Source: Liquidambar formosana (lineage: Eukaryota; Streptophyta; Magnoliopsida; Saxifragales; Altingiaceae). Taken from it: a stretch of 64,000 bases of DNA. Position numbers and translations under genes: made by a program. Within the stretch, counting starts at the first letter, position 1. Every line of letters begins with the position of its first letter. Below the pieces are notes generated by a model. That model was not told the origin of the DNA. It worked only from the letters and a program-made list of their open reading frames with translations, and did not search any database. Where the stretch lies: positions 26,551,278 through 26,615,277 of the forward strand of contig CM077824.1 of assembly GCA_039720395.1 (NCBI GenBank), read 5' to 3'. This document shows positions 59,019 to 64,000 of the stretch, one piece after another.

Positions 59019-60464
59019 CTAAGGATCTAAATCAATATGCTCAGGAAGTGCAGGAACGTCCGAATCCTCAGGTGCCGAAGGTGTTGGAGGCGGGAGAGGA
59101 GGAGGTGCATTGCGGCGGGCATAATGCTCTATGGCTTTCAATGAGTTGCGCACAGTGCGCATGTCAGTCTCTGTCTTGGCAAGACGCTGGTCCACTTGAG
59201 AAGTAAAGATATCACCATAGCACTTCAAGGTGTCCATGTCATTTTCGATCTGTGTCTGACGGTTCTCAAGAGTTGATAGATGGGTGCCAACACCATCAAT
59301 GGATACCTGTAAGCCCTGAATAGCGGTCAAGATGGTCTGTATGCCAACAGGAGAGATAGTGGGCTACTGCTGTGGTTGCTGTGGAGGCTCAAAAGGAGGA
59401 GGCTCAAACTCAGGAGGTGGCTGTGGAGGCTCAACATCCATGCCATGCTCACCATACTCCTCAGGCTACTGATCTCTTTTACTAGGAGGAATAGGTTCAA
59501 AAGCCTCCTGTTCCTCATTGGTCACCTCATCTGGATCATCTTTGGGAACCCAACCCTGAGAAGTAAACTTATAGTGCATTTGTTTAGGGGTCATATCAAA
59601 GTAAGTGTTTTTGTGAGAAATGGCGACTACAGCTTCCTCGTCAAGAGGAATATTGAAATGCTCAAAAACACGAGTCAAAGCGAAGCCGTAGGAGAGACTA
59701 GCCACTTTCTTCTTTTGACATTCCACGATATGATGGAAAATAACAAAAGGTAAATCAATGGGAATCGTGTTCATAATACAGCATATGAGAAAAATGTCAA
59801 AGTATGAAACATGGTTATGTCCTCCACTCCTTGGAAGGATGTTATAGGTAATCATGTGGTGGATTAGACATACATAGAGGGTGAGTTCTTTGGCTTTTGG
59901 CTTGAAATGCTCAGTAATGTCATCTCTACCACAAATCTGGTTAAGGGTTTGGACAATATCATATCCCTCAAAGCGAGTCCACTCATTGGTCACAAGAATT
60001 TGATGTTGACCACGAGGAAGAAGAAGGATTTGTGCAAGAAGATTTTGGTCCATAGAAATGGTTTTTCCACTGACTTGAGACCAAGGGATGTGATGGTTAA
60101 GAAAATCAAGATTAGTGTAGAAAATTCGAACAAGATAGGAATACATAGGTTTCTTCATGAAAACGAAAGAGTCCCAACCCAATAAACGGAAATAATTTGC
60201 AATAAGAACAAAATGCTCTCCAAAGAAATCCAGAGGGGCATATTTATCGAAGACGACGGTGCAGCAACTGAAATCCTCATCATACTTTCCCTGGGCGTCC
60301 AGAGAAACAAAATCCCCACCTTGATCCTCTTTAGGTTGTTGCTCCACGGGTGGTTGCATAGGAGGAGGCGGTGGTGGAGGGTTTTAAACCTTAGAACGGA
60401 GGTTTCGTGACAAATCATCACCCGTAAGAGGGCATTTTGAGGGATTCTTGGTTTTGGGAGCCAT
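59019..60464 (-). pseudogene. Env-position third ORF of the copia element (putative plant transposon protein-like)
   Basis: One reading frame of 481 codons from ATG 60464 to the stop at 59021-59019, broken by three nonsense codons (60386-60384, 59468-59466, 59366-59364) but no frameshift. The first 26 codons are basic, then Pro-rich. Residues about 55-300 form the main domain (SYLVRIFYTNLDF, ISMDQNLLAQILLLPRG, HVSYFDIFLICCIMN), which resembles the Pfam family called putative plant transposon protein (Transposase_32). Then comes a Pro/Glu-rich hinge (59460-59370), a predicted coiled coil (59340-59130) and an acidic end. Position after pol plus Pro-rich and coiled-coil parts match the env-like ORF known in SIRE elements. 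Function unknown; no clear signal peptide or fusion-type segment is visible. It has its own TATA box and phased array upstream. Confidence 0.75.
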
Positions 60465-60551
60465 TTTTGTTAGGGTTTGGAAGGTTTGAGAGAGAGAGAA
60501 GTGAAACCGTCGCGGGAAGGGGTGTGATTTGAAATGAACAACCGTGGGTTA

Positions 60552-60559
60552 TATTTATA
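60552..60559 (-). promoter_or_regulatory. Internal TATA box for the third ORF
   Basis: TATAAATA on the minus strand, about 90 nt upstream of the ATG at 60464, with a pyrimidine-rich leader (CTTCTCTCTCTCTC, 60498-60485) between them. Confidence 0.65.
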
Positions 60560-60572
60560 AAATCGCAGATTT

Positions 60573-60823
60573 AGTCGACTGATTTGCCCATTCAGTTTAC
60601 TGAATTTTCTGTGAAAGAAGGCTTAAGCTACTGCCTAAATCAGTTCACTGAAAAGCCATTTCAGTCGACTGATTTGCTCTTTCAGTCGATTGAAATGACA
60701 ATTCAGTCGACTGAATTACCTAGTAGGTTTTAGTAGAGGCAGAGCTTGATTCAGTTGACCGAAATGCCAATTCAGTCGACTGAATTGCCCATTTAGTCGA
60801 CTTAATTGACTTTTCAGTCGACT
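60573..60823. repeat. Internal phased AGTCGACT array upstream of the third ORF
   Basis: Ten core sites at 60573, 60594, 60642, 60663, 60684, 60705, 60753, 60774, 60795, 60816: steps of exactly 21 bp except two gaps of 48. That is a pair and two tetrads, repeating every 111 bp. Non-consensus sites (AGTTTACT, AGTTCACT, AGTCGATT, AGTTGACC) keep the register. Next to the pair is ATCGCAGATTT, matching ATCGCAAATC beside the pair in the LTR. Confidence 0.95.
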
Positions 60824-60942
60824 GAATCATTTGGTAATTCAGTTTAAGCAAATATTTTAAAGAAAATACAATTCATAAAGTATGAAATACATGAAATTAT
60901 CAAGATACATGTAAATTATGAATAAAAAGTTGTAGTTATGCA

Positions 60943-63516
60943 TTAATTCACTACATCATACATTAAACACATGCCAAGTTCTCTTTTAATGAAGTTAAAA
61001 TGATCTTCTTGAAGGGGTTTTGTAAAGATATAAGCCAATTGATGGTCGGTACCTATGAAATCAATTTCAATATCACCTCTTTGGACATAAACACGAATGA
61101 AATGATGTTTAATCTCAATGTGCTTACTCCGTGAGTGTTGTATGGGGTTCTTGGTCAAGTTTATAGCGCTAGTATTGTCACATTTAATAGGAATATGATC
61201 AAAGTGAAGTCCATAGTCCTCAAGTTGTTGTTTCATGTACAACACTTGTGCACAACAACTACAGGCCGCAATGTACTTGGCTTTAGTGGTTGAGAGTGCA
61301 ACCGATGTTTGTTTCTTACTAAACCAAGATACTAGTGAATGTCTTAGGAAATGGCAAGTCCCACTAGTGCTCTTGCGGTTATCTTTGCCCCCGACAAAGT
61401 CCGCATCGGAATAGTTTATCATATCAAATGATGTAAACTTAAGAAACCATAAGCCAAGGTTAATTATGCCACTTAAATATTTAAAAATACATTTAACGGC
61501 AAGCATGTGAGATTCTTTTGGACATGACTGAAATCTAGCACATAAGCAAACACTAAACATGATATCGGGTCTACTTGCAGTTAAATAAAGTAAACTACCA
61601 ATCATACCTCTATACTTTTTTTTATTAACACTTTTATCCTTTTCATCCTTGTCAATTTCGATAGAAGTGGTTATTGGAGTAGAAAACTCTCTTCCATCTT
61701 CCAATCCATATTTTTTGAGTAAATCTTTGACATATTTGGATTGATTGATGAAGGTTCCTTCCTTTGTTTGTTTAATTTGAAGTCCAAGAAAGAATGCCAA
61801 CTCTCCTATCATGCTCATCTCAAATTCCTCCTGTATGATCTTAGAAAACTCCTTGCAAAGATTCTCATTAGTGGATCCAAAGATAATATCATTAACATAA
61901 ATTTGAATTAGAAGCATATCATTATCAATGGTTTTAATGAAAAGTGTGGTGTCAAGTTTTCCTCTTTTAAAACCATTTTTGAGTAAAAATCCACTAAGTC
62001 TTTCATACTAAGCTCAAGGAGCTTGTTTCAAACCATATAAATCTTTGCTTAGTTTAAAAACATGATTTTGAAATTCGTGACTTTCAAAACCAGGAGGTTG
62101 TTCAACATAAACTTCCTCTTTTATGAAACCATTTAAAAATCTACTCTTGACATCTATTTGAAATAGTTTGAAATCCTTATGACATGTATATGCAAGTAAC
62201 ATTCTTATGGCCTCAAGTCTTGCTACCAGAGCATAGGTTTCATCATAATCTATGCCTTCTTGTTGATTATAACCTTGGGCTACAAGTCGAGCCTTATTTC
62301 TAGTAACAACTTTGGATTCATCCTTTTTGTTCCTAAACGCCCATTTAGTTCTAATTACACCATAGTCATGTGGTCTAGGAACCAAGGTCCAAACCTCATT
62401 CCTTTCAAATTGGTTAAGTTCTTCTTGCATAGCAAGGACCCATGATTCATCATTTTTGGCCTTATTAATGTTTTTAGGTTCAATTTGAGATAAGAATGCA
62501 AGATGATCACATATATTTCTCATGGAAGAACGAGTTCTTATCCTACGTGAGGGTTCACCTAAGATTTGATCTTTAGGATGATTCCTCACAAATTTCTAAG
62601 TCTTGGTGACATCAGGATGAAGTGGAGTATTTTCAACTTCAACTTCTTCTTCTAATTTCTTTTCGTCAATGACCTCATCTTCTTCCTTTGTCTTGTGGAC
62701 CTTGTTTGTCATTTAGGTTCAAGTTCTCAACTTGTTCTTGTAAGCTTGTACCTAAATTATTATCATCATCCACATTTCTCTTTGTGGCAAGAGGGTTAGT
62801 TTCATCAAATACAACATGCATTGATTCTTGAACAATTAATGTTCTCTTATTAAACACCCTATATGCTTTACTCTTCATGGAATAACAAAGAAACACACCT
62901 TCATCGGATTTAGAATCGAATTTAGAAAGCTTATCTTTATCATTCAATATGAAGCATTTGCAACCAAAGACTTTAAAGTATCCTATGTTAGGTTTCTTAT
63001 CATTCCATAATTCATAAAGAGTCTTACCAAATTTAGATCTTTATAACACTCTATTCATTACATAACATGAAGTGTTAACGGCCTCGGCCCAAAAATATTA
63101 AGGTAAAGAATGTTCATTAAGCATGGTTCTAGACATTTCTTCAAGTGTTCTATTATTTCTTTCAACCACACCATTTTGTTGAGGAGTTCTAGGAGTGGAG
63201 AAATTGTGACCAACGCCATTCTCATCATAATATTGTATAATATCCTTATTGACAAATTCACTCCCCCTATCACTCCTAACATGTGTAATGGTATAGCCTT
63301 TCTCATTTTGGACTCTTTTACAATATGTAACAAATGTAGCATGAGTCTCATCTTTATGTGCAAGGAAGAACACCCATGTATATCTAGAGTAGTCATCAAC
63401 AATTACAAATGCATAGTGCTTCCCTCCAAGGCTTGTAATAGCAATAGGTCCAAATAAGTCCATATGAATAAGTTGCAAAGGTTTTGTAGTTGAAATATAA
63501 GTTTTTATTTCAAAAG
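60943..63516 (-). pseudogene. Ty1/copia pol (integrase, reverse transcriptase, RNase H), SIRE-like, 5' end cut off
   Basis: Integrase core 63516-63098: FEIKTYISTTKPLQLIHMDL, FVIVDDYSRYTWV, RSDRGSEFVN and PQQNGVVERN (D, D and E present). Its extension runs to 62675 with stops at 63100-63098 and 63043-63041. A frameshift between 62675 and 62589 leads to the [54 protein letters not shown]; stops at 62016 and 62010. Then RT palm and RNase H (61917-60943). The palm motif reads YVND, not YVDD, and the RNase H has STTKAKYIAA where an acidic residue is expected; both changes should inactivate it. Gag, protease and 5' LTR lie beyond the LTR inserted at 63517. Confidence 0.9.
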
Positions 63517-64000
63517 TGTTGCTACCCCAAAAGAGGGATGGGATGTTTTCCCTTCCTAAGTTTGGGATGACCCCGAGGCATCCATTTTGGTGGGTGGTGT
63601 TGAGTAAGATGGATTCAGTTCAAGGGCGCTTTGACTGTCCTAGGCATGCGAGCATATCTAGAATTATCAAGGCTATAGAGTTGCCACCAATCAGGGGGTT
63701 TGAGGATGTGACTAGGCATCCTATGGTTGATTAGAAAGTAGGGTCATCTGAGATCCCAAAATAAGTCCATCTGAGGTCGTATCATCAAACGGGTCCATTT
63801 GAGGTCCACTTGAAAATTGATTGACTCCTAGTGGTCTGTGAGACTAAAGATTGAGGGTAAGGGGGTTTGGTTACTAGTGGAGAAGGTATGAGGCGCCCCA
63901 CATCGCCCGTTGGAATCTAACGGTTCCTGATTTCAATGATGTTTCTGATTAAAATCCCATTTGATATTATTGATTTTCTCTACAAATGATTTGACATAGA
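63517..64000 (-). mobile_element. Gypsy LTR (3' part), inverted copy of the 10493-15624 family
   Basis: Minus-strand LTR end (GGGGTAGCAACA at 63528-63517) inserted in the copia integrase region. It parallels 15624-15140 over its whole visible length (GGTGGCAACTC, GTCCACTTGAAAATTGAT and others). AAAAG at 63512-63516 is the candidate target duplication; the other side is outside the window. Open frames in it are not genes. Confidence 0.85.

Noticed and set aside
59376..60185. Plus-strand ORFs in the copia third-ORF region
   Set aside because: Antisense shadows; the minus strand has domain-like sequence and fits polarity of pol.
63516..63734. 72-codon ORF
   Set aside because: Lies in the inverted gypsy LTR end; no coding features, and the homologous part of the solo LTR at 15400-15624 is not open.

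Overview
This is a piece of a flowering-plant nuclear genome, probably a woody eudicot; the species cannot be read from the sequence. It is AT-rich, has two intron-containing host genes, and is otherwise packed with plant-type transposable elements: Ty1/copia of the SIRE/Maximus type, Ty3/gypsy elements with a Tat/Ogre-type primer site, a tandem TRIM, LINEs with a plant RNase H domain, tRNA-derived SINEs and many MITEs. Translated ORFs alone show very little here, because the host genes are split into exons and most element genes are broken. LAYOUT: 1-1582 holds two minus-strand LINE 3' ends, the second split by a three-LTR TRIM, followed by a SINE. 2863-6550 (minus) carries the first two exons of a mitochondrial RCC1-repeat protein (RUG3-like); the rest lies left of the window. 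Its 5' half and upstream region are tandemly duplicated at 8734-9764, leaving a broken exon-1 copy, and a TIR transposon sits in the first unit. 10493-15624 is a 5.1-kb solo LTR containing seven 162-bp hairpin-bearing tandem repeats and a TATA box. 15.7-28.6 kb is gene-free: gypsy-like LTR remnants and MITEs. 29039-53796 (plus) holds five intact exons of a WAT1/UMAMIT-type EamA transporter. Its intron 4 is 20,157 bp long and contains a decayed gypsy element (LTR, primer site, gag), pieces of two or more copia elements, MITEs, SINEs and direct repeats. The last exons were not found within the next 10 kb, so intron 5 either runs past the window edge or the gene is truncated. 57433-63516 (minus) is a SIRE-like copia element: 3' LTR, polypurine tract, an env-position ORF, then pol from integrase to RNase H. 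It is cut at 63517 by an inverted copy of the same LTR family as the solo LTR at 10493. HOW THE PARTS RELATE: the two host genes are unrelated and on opposite strands; the sequence between and inside them is nested transposon insertion, and many insertions keep readable target-site duplications. MOST UNUSUAL: the copia element carries arrays of an 8-bp core (AGTCGACT, often within the palindrome TTCAGTCGACTGAA) at an exact 21-bp pitch, in pairs and tetrads. One array lies in the LTR upstream of its TATA-like box; a second, homologous one lies between pol and the third ORF, directly upstream of another TATA box. This looks like an LTR-derived internal promoter for the env-position ORF.
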